Below are positions 1 through 11,734 of a stretch of 64,000 nt of DNA, in pieces. A model generated the notes under the pieces. It did no database searches and was not told where the DNA came from. It was given only the letters and a program-made list of their open reading frames with translations. This DNA is from Jaapia argillacea MUCL 33604 (taxonomy: Eukaryota; Basidiomycota; Agaricomycetes; Jaapiales; Jaapiaceae). The DNA lies in the NCBI GenBank assembly GCA_000697665.1, contig KL197719.1, positions 629,968-693,967 on the forward strand. Reading direction: 5' to 3'. Within the stretch, counting starts at the first letter, position 1, and each line of letters starts with the position of its first letter. A program made the translations under genes and the position numbers.

Positions 1-819
1 ATCTTTAAAGTAATCCATCTGGCATAGACCTAGTTAGCATGAGTTCCCATCAACTCTGAAGGGGCTTACGTGAATCCTCCTGTCCAATTCCCTCCCGACC
101 TTCCAGCCTTTGGCCAACTCGACAACAGGATCAACCAATTTGCTCCACTCGACGGTTCCCCACCGTTTATGAGCCTCTTCCAACCCCCTCAGTTCACCGG
201 GAACGCCAACTGCTAGACCACCAAACATTGCTGCGAGGGGATTACCGACGTACATTGTGGCGTTCGAGGCAGCCGGGGCAGTTTCGCGAAAATCGATGGT
301 GTAGTGGGTTGCAGAAGTGTTTGGGGATGTGGGTGGGATGCGAACGGTCATGAAGCCGCCGCCGCCTATGCCCGACCTGGGGAGTGTGAGAAGGAGGAAT
401 GAGAGTGAGGAAGGAGGGACGTACGAGAACATACTGACTACGCCTATACAGAGTGTGGTAGTGACTATAGCATCGACGGCGTTCCCACCTGCTTTCAGGA
501 CGTCGACACCCATATTTGAACAAATCTCATTCTCGGTAGCGACTGCACCATGTTTTGCTTTAATTAAATACGCGGGATTGCGTGGAGCTGAGAGCGCAAA
601 GTCGGGTGATGGGGGGTGGGATAAGTGGAGGCGAAGGTGTTGGTAGATGAAGAGGATGATGGAGGGGAGGCAGATGAGCAGGATGAGCAGCCTGGGGCGG
701 AGCTTGGACCGGGGTGTAGGCGACGACTTGAGCAGGGTGTAGAGAGGCAGCTCCATGTCGGCGTCGGCGTCGACGGGGATGTGCTTGTCGTCGAGTAGCG
801 CGACGACGGAGGGCTTCAT
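1..819 (-). CDS. Gamma-glutamyltransferase, N-terminal part (cut by window edge)
   Basis: This enzyme cleaves the gamma-glutamyl bond of glutathione, releasing glutamate and Cys-Gly, and it acts in glutathione turnover at a membrane. The chosen ATG (819) is the first true ATG of the frame; upstream codons would need a TTG start. The model is exon 425-819, intron 377-424, exon 70-376, then a GTAAGC donor at 69. A single membrane anchor lies at about residues 43-60 (LLILLICLPSIILFIYQ). It is followed by the family signatures KHGAVATENEICS, GGNAVDA, SGIGGGGFM and IDFRETAP. The catalytic Thr and small subunit lie beyond the left edge. Spliced across the short intron, the frame gives SSSGIGGGG, as expected for the family. 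The gene shares its promoter with the divergent gene at 1050, and a GATAAG cluster lies 91-152 bases upstream of this ATG. The family call is firm. The physiological role in this fungus is inference. Confidence 0.9.
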
Positions 820-909
820 TGTAGCGAGCTCGTCGTGCGACTCGTTGGGCGCAACGTGCGGGGACCACGACGGTGACAAAGACAGGAGGATGAGAAAGTG
901 TCAGAGTCG

Positions 910-971
910 GATAAGCGCAATAAGCGAAGAAGAGATAAGATAAGAGTGATAAGAAGATAAGATAAGATAAG
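910..971. promoter_or_regulatory. Cluster of seven GATAAG sites in a divergent promoter
   Basis: Seven GATAAG hexamers start at 910, 934, 939, 948, 956, 961 and 966, several overlapping by one base. They lie between the ATGs of the gamma-glutamyltransferase (819, minus strand) and the AT-hook gene (1050, plus strand). GATAAG is the classic site of fungal GATA factors, both nitrogen regulators (AreA/Nit2 type) and light regulators. Because the motif is iterated it could also be a simple-sequence expansion. Control of either gene is inference. Confidence 0.6.
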
Positions 972-1049
972 TCAATCGTCAGTCACGTGCCGGCTACCCT
1001 TGACACCTTCAAGATACCCACTGGGTTCGTCTCGTTGTCTCTTACCACC

Positions 1050-3657
1050 ATGCCTGGACGGACTCGCAAATACTCCGAGTATGCAAGCTCAGAGTCCGAC
1101 ATTGTGTCCACCGTCGACGGGTTCCCCAACAGTCGGTACGTCCTCTGCCTCTCAGCGCCGCCCGCACTCATCGAGATCCCCTCAGCGTATCATCCAATGC
1201 ACGCAGAGCCTCACAAGGTCCCATTCTCTTTCTTCATCTCCACCTACCTCACACTTTCATCTAGACTCATCATCCCTCCGCCTCTCGCACCGTCCAAAAC
1301 GCCCCAAACCTACCGGTCTAAACTCCCGTTACGACAATATGATGTACAAAGTAAACCTCATGCACCACTCAACTCCCCCAACCCCCAATTCAAAATGTCA
1401 CCGCGCTTCATCCTCCGGTTCGTCCTCCATCAGCACCCACGAACTTCCAAAGACTCCCTTGGACGCATACAGCCAGCTGCAACAAGGCAGGCTCGGGAAA
1501 GAATTTTCCGTTATCAAGATGACCAAGGATGTGGATGGCAGGAAGAAGCGAGCGAGGAGTTTTATGAGTTCAGATGATATTGACAATGATGGCAATTCGT
1601 CTCTCCAACCCGTCGAACCCGTAAGCCCCTCCCCATTCTGTCAAGTCTAATACTTGCACTCAATGCGCCAGCAGAAATCAAAGCAACCCATAGAACCTCT
1701 ACCTCCTTGGCTCTGCAACACCCTATCAACTCTCGAACCAGACCACCCCCTCCGAGTCCTAATCCCACCAACCAACCTGATATTCAACGGTCTCTTCAGT
1801 CTTCCCTTCCAACCCTCACAGGAACTCCCTCAAGACGGGAGCATGTACCAAGAGCCCTCTCGGGACCAACTCGCAACCGAAGACCGGGCCAAAGCGGAAG
1901 AAACGGAGAACGTCTTCGCCTTCTCTCTCCCCTCATCACCACGCCCAAACACCACACCACCCAGCCCATCACTACCCACATGGGCTCAAGTCCCTAACCC
2001 ACTCGTACACCCTTGGACTCGGAACCAGACGCCCAACCAATATCTTCCCGGACAAACCTTGACACAATCCACTCCAAACACTCCGAGTCTCCATTTTGAG
2101 AACGTATTCTCTGAACCGGGTCCGGCCTCATCTCTCGAAGCACCCCAGATGCCTCCAATATTCGGCTTGCGTCATTCCAGTCTTTCCCGTGGCCCTAATG
2201 GTGTTCCCGTTCTTGAGTCTCCCTCTCCTTATCTTCTCCGATCTGATCTTGTTGCTCCTGCTCCAACTTATCTACACCCTGCTCTTCTCCATTCCAATCC
2301 TGTCTCTCATCCAAATCCTGACGCTTATCCCCCGACTTCTCTCGTTCTCACTTACCCTCCTAACCTGCACTGCCCTCCTACTCTCCTGACGACGATAACA
2401 AAAGGCTTCCTCGGTTCCCACAACTTCACCCAAAGTCCTCTCGCATTGAACAACTCCCAACTGACGCACTCGCCACAACCTTCCAGCGCTCGCCCTAAAG
2501 CATATGGTTCTTCTCATGACGGCTCGTTTCAGAGATCAGCTTACGGCGCGAACCTCGTCCTTCTCTCTCCCGAGGCTGATGATCCTGACCTGGACGATAT
2601 CGACCTTAATATGCGTTCCCAAACTTACCCGCCTCACCCCCATTTCAAAAACCCAATCCACCACCTCCGATACCCACACCTTCCAACAAACCAACACCCT
2701 CGACCACCTCTCCCCTTCACCACACCAGGACCAACTTATACCTACCCCCCAATCCCAAGAAGAGTCTACTTTGATTCCCTAGCTCAAGACACGTCCCTCT
2801 CGTCCCCTCTTCAGCCAAATGAACTCGACTTTGAAATGGACATCGACGGTCCCTTTGCCGAAACACCATTTTTCAATCATGGAAAAACCTTCAACGGTCG
2901 ATCAGGTTTACGAGACGCCGACGCTGACCGAAATCACACCTCGAGTCCTCCCGGGCATGGATTTGGTGATAGTGTAATGGTGAAAGACCACCAACGACAA
3001 CTTACCCCGCCCCATCCACCCCAAAGTCAAGAACAGTTTGATAGGGATAGGGACACGGACGGAGATGTCGATATGGAACTAGGATATCCCTTTCCACAAG
3101 ATGCATATACCCAACAAAACCACCCTCGAACTCCTTGGTCTTCCCCTTCCAGACCCATCCAATCTCAAACTCTTACATCTCAGGTAGAAAGTAACAGAGA
3201 CCATCAAGAACGAGGTCGTCCCTTGGAAGAGGACAAGCAAATCGTACCTGGACCTGCGTTTGCACCAGCACCCGGTATCTACCTTTCACCTCTCAGAGGA
3301 GACGTTGATGATTCCCCAAACCCGGGAGGGGCGCCGTGGCGTTCACGATCTGAGCCTAGGAAATCTAACAAGGTCGGTTTTGCCTCGCCTCCTCACTTAA
3401 CTCTCTTGATTCATTGTTGGTTTGGGCAGGAAAACACCCCGCCGCCACCACCGTCCACACCCCCTCGCTCGGGGAGTACGACCAAGTTCGCTCCTCCCTC
3501 GACATCGACTCCTGTTCGTGGACGTCCGAGGAAGAGGATGAAGACGAGGCAGGGTAGCCGGGTGGATGGTGGTGGTTGGGGAGGGATGGAAGATGCTCTC
3601 ATGGGTGGTTCGCAAGAGAGTAACGATAGTATCGAATCTTGGTCTTCTGCTCGCTGA
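1050..3657 (+). CDS. AT-hook-containing low-complexity protein, probably nuclear
   Basis: I do not recognise a full-length family. The ATG at 1050 opens MPGRTRKYSEY. The first exon ends at 1135 (GTACGT donor), and the next acceptor is uncertain (candidates at 1175, 1208 and 1217). Further introns are 1621-1671 and, less surely, 3373-3429 (57 bases and in frame, so it may be retained). The roughly 800-residue product is rich in Pro and Ser. Near the C terminus, PVRGRPRKRMKTRQGSR holds an AT-hook core (RGRP flanked by basic residues) that doubles as a nuclear localisation signal. An earlier basic stretch, GRKKRARSF, could be another. These features suggest binding to AT-rich DNA, but no enzymatic domain is visible. 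The gene is divergent from the gamma-glutamyltransferase. Existence of the gene is well supported by a long open frame; the function is not. Confidence 0.6.
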
Positions 3658-3803
3658 AACCTTGCCGGACATAATCCAAGATTGCATCTCTTCACGACCC
3701 AAAGTGTTCCGGTCCCAACAACCAGACAACTGTGTTCGCATCAGAGCTGGTTAAAACATAAAACTGCAAGATAAAAAAAAGAGAGTTCCACATTTGTCGT
3801 AGT

Positions 3804-4532
3804 TTACTTTACGAGACTCATTGGAAAGTACGAATGAGGATCGTGTGGTGCATTCTCCGTCTCCTGTGGGATCCATCGTTTATGAGGGATAGGCAACCCG
3901 GGTGGCAATTTCGCTTCGGTAAAGACTTTACGGGTGGATGTGATGGACGTGATTGTAGATGCCAAATCTACTCCTTTGGATACGACAGGGACGGAAGATT
4001 CTTGGCCCTCAGAGGGTGCTGTGATTGTCCTGCATGCAAAAAAAGACAAGGGGGTGGTGGTGAGATGGGAGGCGAGGCGGGAAGAAGGGGTACGTACGAT
4101 TGGTTCTCGGGTTGTTGAAGGAGTAATGACGAGAGCTCCGTTTGAGTTATGACCGAAAGTTGAGGGTATGCTCGTCGGACATCGCGTTTCCAATAAGGGT
4201 TCTGAGCAGGGTCCGAAGCTAACCACCACCACCCAACACAATTCAGCTCAAATGCGCATACAAGGATAAACTGGCTTCCTCACCTTTGGTAGCAGGAGTA
4301 GAGTACCTCTCTGGCCTCGAAGCAGGTTGTGGCCATCGATTGAGAGTGGCAATGGGTATTCCACTGGAGATTTCGGGGTTGACGACCGTCACGTCCCCTG
4401 CGAACCGTTCAGTATCGGAGAAACGGTGTAAAACGGTGTAAAGACAAAGCGTGTGTACTCACTAAACTTCTTCCAGAATCCCTTGGGACTCAGATGGTAT
4501 AGGGTGCTCTCCGCCGCCTTCTTGGTCGCCAT
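3804..4532 (-). CDS. NADH:ubiquinone oxidoreductase 21 kDa subunit (fungal accessory complex I)
   Basis: This is a peripheral accessory subunit of mitochondrial complex I. The spliced product begins MATKKAAESTLYHLSPKG and continues FWKKFRDVTVVNPEISSG, IPIATLNRWPQP and ERYSTPATK. The next exons give ASDPAQNPYWKRDVRRAYPQ and then TITAPSEGQ, ending PHDPHSYFPMSLVK. This N- and C-terminal pattern matches what I remember of fungal 21 kDa subunits. Visible donors are GTGAGT at 4462, GTGAGG near 4285 and GTACGT near 4105. Acceptors are ...TTCGCAG (exon from 4397), ...GGTTAG and ...TGCATGCAG. The first intron contains a short tandem AACGGTGTAA repeat at about 4421-4440. The gene is convergent with the AT-hook gene and divergent from the gene at 5249. 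The family assignment rests on remembered sequence and was not searched. Confidence 0.8.
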
Positions 4533-5248
4533 CTGTGAGGTTCGGTTGTTCAAGACCACGCTCGTCAAAGCCCGGAATTCCTGTTGGTCGGTTTACGTAA
4601 TCACTGTAACCGTACCGCTGAGATTTGGACTTGTCGGCGCTGTGGCAGATGACTATCAGTTCTTGCTCCCACATCCTTGCTTGTTTCACACCTCCAACGT
4701 CGCTGTCTCTGTACGAGGCGCGAATGGCGTCGCGCTGTTTTCGATAGTGCAACATAGATCAGAGAACGAATTTCTCTCGCGGAGCGGCATCGCGCCATCC
4801 CCACTCTGCCATGTCGCAATCCCATCCTATGAGGACGAATAAATCTCAAATCGAGGTTGGCGCCCCCCTTCTGGTTCCTCCTGTTGGATATTACTGTGAG
4901 GGACACGTCTGTCTTCCCCCACAAGATCTGCAGTTCTGGCTCCCAAGAGTCGAAGACCGCGACCCATTCCATGAAAACGGGGATATTCCAGAGTTGTCTC
5001 CTTGACAATTTCTTTAAACCCGATTGCGCCATCGGTATGCTCTACTCTCGCAAGTCTTGACGTGCTTGAGCTTCGGAGACATCTGAATTGCATTTCCCTA
5101 ACCTTCCTTGAGTGAATCGTATCACACCATCACCTTTGGCCATACCGTCCATGGCGAAATGGTATAAAACCCTCGCTTCCCCCCTCTTGGACCTTATCTA
5201 CCCTTTTATCCCCGCTTAACACTTGCTGGATCTTTGCATCTATCTACA
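4533..5248. other. Divergent intergenic region with unassigned open frames
   Basis: These 716 bases separate the complex I subunit (minus) from the UPF0643-like gene (plus). Several open frames of 60-143 codons exist on both strands, but none shows a recognisable family, and their translations are Arg-rich in the manner of shadow frames. I see nothing certain here except the promoter of the next gene. Confidence 0.4.
5163..5169 (+). promoter_or_regulatory. TATA box of the UPF0643-like gene
   Basis: TATAAAA lies about 80 bases upstream of the ATG at 5249, a normal distance for a core promoter with a short leader. Confidence 0.5.
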
Positions 5249-6167
5249 ATGCCAGGACTTTACCCACAACCAAAAGGACGCAACACCCCCCTGAGGGCTC
5301 CGTCACCACTCTCGTCTAGCTCTAGCTCTGATTCATTCACCGATTTCGATGATTACTCGACCACCACAAACTCTACAGCTGCTAGCAGTGTAGCGACCTC
5401 TCCAAAACGGGATCCACATGTCCTCCCAACGTTCGACGAGAAAACTCTAACCGAACCCCGCGACACTGTCCTCTACCTCCCTCCGCTCATCTCATCCCTC
5501 CCCATTGCCCTCCAGCCACCTTCATCGAAGCCGTCCCCTCTAACCACAGCGACTCGTCTACCCGATATCGATCCTGCTTCATTGTCTCTTCATCGAGCCC
5601 TTCATCATTTCCGACCAGTGACGGAAGAGTACGCTTCTACGCCCTATGCAGAGGCGTTCAACTGGGATGAGCTCAGGTTACCAGAAAATGATGAGAGGGA
5701 GTGGTACGTTGTTGCGTTTAGGAGTAAGCGGAAAAGTGGTAGTGAAAGTGGACGTGAGTTGTTCATGTTGGGCATATTCTACGGGACGTAGGCTAATCTT
5801 CCTTTCTTCCAGCGCTCTATGATGCAGATGCAAAAGCTCATGAAGAGGCCATCCAAAACGGCGGGGTGCGTCGACACTTTATCTCACCGCTCATTGCGAT
5901 CATGGTTCCTTATTTTTGACCTTCTAGCTCCTCATGTACTGGTACGGTGTCCCTCACGCTCAATCAGGTGTCAATCTCGCCACTTGTATCTGGCAATCTC
6001 GAAAACACGCCGTCGCAGCAAACTCACGTCCTCACCATATCAAAGCGATGAGGTTGGCTGCCACGAGTTACGAGATGTATGATTTGGAGAGGTATACCCT
6101 GAAGAAAGTCCGAGGGGAAGAGGGCTTACGGGTGGAGAGCTTCCATGGGGGCGAAGTTGGCTGGTGA
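5249..6167 (+). CDS. UPF0643-like conserved fungal protein
   Basis: The model is three exons: 5249-5753, 5813-5865 and 5928-6167. The ATG at 5249 (MPGLYPQPKG) follows a TATA box. The N-terminal 70 residues are Ser/Thr-rich and probably disordered. The rest includes LSLHRALHHFRPVTEEYAS, FNWDELRLPENDEREWYVVA and, in the last exon, MYWYGVPHAQSGVNLATC followed by IWQSRKHAVAANSRPHH. The Tyr-Trp-Tyr, Gly-x-Asn-Leu-Ala-Thr-Cys and Trp-x-Ser-Arg pattern resembles a fungal family I remember as UPF0643 (a fission yeast member is PB2B2.08). No biochemical role is known to me. The frame is consistent across both introns. The length, about 265 residues, looks complete. Confidence 0.6.
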
Positions 6168-6449
6168 CACCTTTTTGTTTCTCCATCGATTTTGCTGTAT
6201 AGATGCACCTTTTGTTGTCGATTTGTTTTCCAGTTACCTGTGGTTCAACTCCACGCATACCATACCAAGTATCCTTTATTACCATGTTGTTTCACAATCC
6301 ATATTCATTTGTCTGAAGTCGCCTTCAGCTTTGCCACATTTTGATATCCGTGATCCTGAGAGCGAGAAGTACGTCGGGCGCATTACCCACATACCGTTCA
6401 AGTCTTTTGGATTCTAACATCCACAAACAACCGCGGTACCACCTCCATA

Positions 6450-8004
6450 ATGGCGAACCACAATCACATCTCCACAACGTCTGCTATAGCGGACCCTGCT
6501 ACCCAAATCGAGGCTATTCGAGCGACTGAAGCGAACCGGGCCCCACCTAGTTTTCATACGGCTGGTACTATCGAAGAGCAGACTGCAGCGTTCAATGCTG
6601 ATCCCAATACATACTATGATCGGGAGACGGGGACATGGAGGTACGAGAACGAAGATGGAACGGAGATGGAATGGGATATCACGAAAAACTCCTGGAAGCC
6701 AGTGGTATGTGGCCCTAACATAACGGACAGATCTCCTCTTGACTTGACTCGCCATAGGTCGATGAGGAGTTGGTGAAGAATCAACAAGCGGCGTACTCAA
6801 TAGCAGGGGTTGATGAAGCTGTAAGACCATTCCATTTCCCAATCATTGGATGTATCTCATGTCATTCTCCACCTAGACGCCGGCAGCTCCAGTTCTCGCT
6901 CGTGAAAACAAGAAACGAAAGCAACGAGAAGATAGTCTTGGACCTGCCGCGGGCCCCTCCATCAAACGAGGCAAGGGCAAAGGTAAAGACAAGAATGGCG
7001 GAGAACGGAGATCCAAGAATACAGCCGTCTACGTTACCGGCCTGCCTCTCGATACAGACTTTGACGAAATGGTGGAACGCTTCTCCAAGTGTGGTCTGAT
7101 CGAGGAAGATGACAAAGGGGAACCGAAAGTGAAGATGTACGCAAGGGACGATGGTACATTTAGTGGAGAAGCCCTGGTGGTGTACTTCAAAGAGGATTCT
7201 GTCACGCTGGCATTGAATATCTTGGACGACGCGGAGTTGAGGCTGGGGGATGGGTCGACGAGGATGAGCGTCCGTAAAGCAGAGTTCAGTCACAAAGGAG
7301 GTGGGGGTGATGGCGGAGGAACACAGAACGTCGTGGAGCGCAAAACAGTGGATAGGAAGAAGGCAACGAAGCGCTTAACCCGAATGCAGAGGTGCGTCGG
7401 AAGTCATAGCCTCTCCGCACAAAGCCTCACATTCACTGCAGGAAATTGGAAGAGTGGGATGATGAAGACGCTTTTGGTCCCGCATTGGACGACCGGGATC
7501 GGGACAGAGACACCAACAAGAACGGGCGCGTAGTGGTTCTCAAGCACATGTTCACCCTGAAGGAGCTAGAGGAAGACGCTACATTGCTACTAGATTTAAA
7601 AGAAGACGTCAGAGACGAGTGTTCATCTCTGGGCGAGGTCACTAACGTTGTTTTGTATGATGTGCGTCTTTCCTATCTTCATCTCTCGTTATACTGACCG
7701 GCGCTTTCATCAGAACGAACCAGATGGGGTCATGACTATCAAGTACCGTGACCCTCTAAGCGCGCAAGCATGTGTATTGGTGGGTGGTATTCTTGTCCTT
7801 CGTCTTAGCCCTCTAATTGAGATCGCGTCGCAGAGAATGAATGGTCGGTTCTTTGCCGGACGAAAGATCGAGGCGTCGTTGTACTCAGGCAGACAACGAT
7901 TTAAGCGAGGTGGTGCGGGAGAGGATTATGGTGAAGGAGGCGAAGATGCTGAGAAGGCGCGACTGGCGGAGTTCGAGAGCTGGCTTATGGCAGAGGGAGA
8001 ATGA
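6450..8004 (+). CDS. Tat-SF1/Cus2-type splicing factor
   Basis: Proteins of this family bind SF3b1/U2 snRNP in the nucleus and regulate U2 snRNA folding and prespliceosome assembly. The N terminus holds TYYDRETGTWRYENEDGTEM. A basic linker (KKRKQ, KRGKGKGKDK) leads to a first RRM beginning NTAVYVTGLPLDTDFDEM. After ATKRLTRMQ comes KLEEWDDEDAFGP. A second RRM of the U2AF-homology type follows (VVVLKHMFTLKELEED, LLLDLKEDVRDECSSLGEV, GVMTIKYRDPLSAQACV, NGRFFAGRKIEASLY). The protein ends in an acidic tail with EFESWLMAEGE. At least five short introns are needed. The domain order RRM-UHM with the conserved LLxDLKEDVRxEC stretch is diagnostic. The ATG at 6450 directly precedes the conserved reading frame. 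Everything essential appears present. Confidence 0.85.
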
Positions 8005-8154
8005 GAGTGTACATGTCTGACACAACTATCCTGGCGCTTGAACCAATTCATCGCCCACTATTGGGTGCATTTCTTGATTCAGAGTGGGCAAACGCCAAGC
8101 GTGCTGCAAACGTGCATCGAGATTCTATTGAATACATTACGAGTGTCCCATTGA

Positions 8155-11100
8155 TCACCAAAATGAGAAAAAAGGCTTGTGGTCAGTCGTTTCCAAACGC
8201 TACGCAAGGGCATCAGGTGAGAATGTCCGACAGTAATGTATGACGAAAGGACGCACCTCCACAATCACCGTCCGCTTCTTGGGAGCCTCTCCAGCAGTGT
8301 GAAGCCAGTCAAAATTGGGTCTCGCAGGGGGGCCATCCTGACTTGTCCACCTAAAATGACGTCCCATTGGAGATTCATCCAAGTGGGAAGTCGATTTGGA
8401 GAGAGCGACGAGATCTTCTTCGTCCACGTCGTCATCGTCGACTTCAGGAACAGGGGGTAGGTTTTCTGAAGGTGAAATAGGGGAGAATGGTGATGTGGAT
8501 GCATCCAACGACGAGTCCACTCGCGGTGACACCGATAACGGTTTCGGTCGCGACGAGGATGATTCACCAACATCGACTTCCTCGCTGTCCTCCAATTCGT
8601 CGTCACCAGTTCCAAGCCTCTTCAACCCAGCCTCCACGGCGTCTAAACGCTCCATATGCTCGAGGACTGTGACACCAGTAGTGGCCGGGTGAACTCGTTG
8701 GAATTTGGTGGAGAACGACACGGGTCGAGGGAGGCCCGAAGCGTCCGTTGATGACCTCCGCATCACAGGTGGGAAGTCACCCTCGCCATGACTCCTTGTC
8801 CGTCTGCTTCGTGGAACCGGTAACGGCATAGAAACAATCGATGCTGATAGAGGTCCGTTGAGCATCTCTTCGGCCGCATCTTCTTCTACTTCGACTTCGT
8901 CATCCCAGACAAGGACATTCTGTCTGCGAGTCAGTTCAAGGGGACCTAAGGAACGTTAACTGTGTGAAATCAGCGAGATACTCAAGTAAGTCCCACCTTC
9001 ATCCTGCCGAGATGATGTCAGTAAGAGCGAGGATACGAAGCCTATCTACATACTTCGTGTTTCAGCGATTGGACAATATTCCACGCTTGCCCTTTCACCA
9101 CAGCCAATTGTCGCTGCACCATCCCAATGTCAGCATGTCAATCTCTACTTGATTCAATCGTCAAATTACGCACCCTGAACATTCCAGGATGGAAACCTGG
9201 ATCCACGGCAAATAGTTTGCGTAGCTGGAACGTAGTCTCCTCCCACCACTCTTTCGAAGTCAACAAAGGCAAAAAGTGATTCCTCGTCTTCTCACTAAAC
9301 GGTCTCCCAACAATACTAACGGGTAGATACAACCAACCATACGTATACGACCGCCAACCATGCGGATGTTCCCAAGGGAAACTTAACGAGTTGTCGATGG
9401 CTGCAATGTGAATGTGAGGTTGCTTTGTGTACGGTGGTTGGATGGAAGGGGAATCGGATCTTGTGAGATTGGGGGAGGATGACGAGACGTTGGGTGACAT
9501 TCCTACTGGGGTAGAGGTTCCAGAGGTCCCGGAAGTCGCGCTACGGCGAAGTTCACTCATTTGTGGCATTTCCCGACGACCTGGAGCCGAGCGGGATGGT
9601 GCAACGTCAACGAGAGGCTTCTCGTGAGCTCCTTCGCAGTATTTGATCATGTAGTTGTCGGCACCACGGTCAGTGTTGAGCATCAGATAATCTGCTCAAC
9701 GTCAGCCTCACTTCGAAAGGTCGTAAAAGGTTCCTTACCGAGGATTACAAGCCTATTCAGTGGTTGTCAATCGTCTTGAACCCACAACTCCGATGGGGAC
9801 AGACGACACTCACTTTTCTAACTCTTCCCTGAAATTCTGCTGTAACGCTTGACTCCAATAGAACCCTCTGGCAGGCAGCCCATTCTCTTCGGAGGGATCA
9901 AACAACACTCTCTCATCCTCATGCTCGGACTCGTCAAAGAGATCATCGTCATCCCCCGTACGCCCACAAATCACCTTGAGGGCCCCTAAACATCGTTTCG
10001 TGAAGTTACCTTTACGGTGATTCGAATCATCGAATGTGTCGGAGATTGCGCGGCCTGGCCAAGGGTGTTTGCGAAGGAAATCTGATGAATCTACGGGGAG
10101 GATGGCGAAATATGAATAAGAACGCGAAGACAGCAGAGTGTTTGTGCGAATATTACCAGTGTACCCTTGTAAGAAGTATTGCATACTACCAATCTTCTCG
10201 GGTAAGGGCTTTCCTTTCTTCACACCATTCCGATCTATCCAATCGTAGAAGAATGCCTGTGATAGAGGATTTAGGTTAGCCAAGAAGAACATGAGGGAAG
10301 GAGCGAATGGGATTGACTGGACTGGAGAGGGAAACGAGGTGCGTCCGAGGGACGATGTGTAAGCCCAGTCGCTGATCCAGTAGCGAGGCAGCTGCTTCAG
10401 ATACATAACTATGAACGAATCATTGTAAGGCCGATTTCGAAGTATACATAGGACTCGTTATGAAAGAGGAAGTGTTACCTGAGATTAGGAATCAGACATG
10501 CCCGACCGAACGGGATGATCCACCGAAACTGGCGATGAAGCCATTTCGTTGTCTTGAAGTGGATATAATGTCAGCATATACCAGCCTGGAAAGAGCGACA
10601 ACGGACCTTGGGGTTCAACCTGCCGTAAGGTTCCTCGTCCTTTGGCTTGAAGACGCTTAATCGAACCAGTTAGAGTTCTAATACACCAGAACAAGGAACG
10701 CGACCCAAGAATACTCACAAAACGGTCTGTACTCTTCCATCCACTTTTGCTCGTGCAAAATAGGAGCCAGAAGAACCTTTGGAGATCATCTTGGGGTGAA
10801 TCCCGTCTGCGATGGCTTTCCGAACGGAATGTACCAGCCTGCAATCTCGGGTTGAGGTTTACGTTGAGGGGAATGCATTGAGGCCACGAAACTCACAAAT
10901 CATAGTCTGCTTGGGTCATGGGGGGTTTGTGGTCAAGAGTCTTGAGCTGCGCAGGGAGGTCGGTGAAAGGGAGTTTGAAGGAACTCGAGGAATTGAAGAC
11001 GCACCGGACCAGGGGATGTCATGATATCAGCCACATAGGGCTCGAACACACTGGTCACGATCTCCTTCCTAGAATTATCCTCTACCTTCTTCTTCCGCTT

Positions 11101-11340
11101 CAGGTTCTGTGCGATGGACTCTGTCCATCTAAGCGCCGTTTCATATTATATCTAAGCAACGGTGACAGTGGAGCCATACCTCTTAAACGCACTATCTAAC
11201 TTGCTGAGGTCAATATGAACCGGACGAGCAGCCCTGCGTGGTGAGCGTGTCGGCGCTGTGGCGGGTACAGGCAACCCGTCTCCGACGTCTTCTTCGTCAT
11301 TAGATTGGGAGAGGGGTTGGTAGTCGGCACGATTAGGCAT
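8155..11340 (-). CDS. Type II phosphatidylinositol 4-kinase (Lsb6-like)
   Basis: The enzyme phosphorylates phosphatidylinositol at position 4 on Golgi, endosomal or vacuolar membranes. Starting at ATG 11340 (MPNRADYQPLSQ), an Arg-rich leader precedes SAFKRYGS. Downstream are MYLKQLPRYWISDWAY, KPLPEKIGSMQYFLQGYTG, a Cys-containing segment KRCLGALKVICGR that could be lipidated, and the catalytic MLNTDRGADNYMIKY. The metal-binding equivalent is HIHIAAIDNSLSFPW, followed by GWLYLPVSIVGRPFS and HFLPLLTSKEWWEET. A Ser-rich regulatory tail leads to VIVE. Splicing across 8200-8256 gives RLETTDHKPFFSFW and a stop at 8155, the family-type C terminus; reading straight on would miss it. The gene is tandem with the oxidase at 11735. 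Family and frame are strong; interior introns are approximate. Confidence 0.88.
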
Positions 11341-11734
11341 CTTAGCGACGCAGAGACGAGGATGGGAATCTATAACCTGAGAATTACACGATGCAGGACA
11401 TTCACAGAGCTAAGACTGCGCGTTTAGGTGGCAGCGTGTCCCAACCTGCAGGCGGCACGTTGACAGGGTGATCGGGTTTGCCCACGTGGCTCTCATTTAA
11501 CCGGTCTGCAAGCATTTCCTCCTTTGCATTCTCCTCTCATTTTGCTGTAGCTTCAGGTCATAGTGGTGTCCAAATTTGCTCAACTGGGTGCTCGAGTTTA
11601 TGTGCTACAAACGCTTGGGATCGATATCAGCTGCATACGCCCCTACAGATTGAACGCTCGGATCAATCTTTCGGTCTCTTCTGACAGCTCTCTACTGCAC
11701 AGAATCTCACATTCCCGCATTCATTCGGAGATCT
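11341..11734. other. Intergenic, promoter of the phosphatidylinositol 4-kinase
   Basis: This spacer runs from the kinase start to the 3' end of the oxidase. I see no convincing gene or repeat in it. Confidence 0.4.

Noticed and set aside
4421-4440. Tandem AACGGTGTAA repeat
   Set aside because: Two copies inside an intron. Too short to mean anything by itself.
4601-5032. 143-codon minus-strand frame upstream of the complex I 21 kDa gene
   Set aside because: Arg-rich, no recognisable family, and overlapping other equally long frames. The true complex I start is at 4532.
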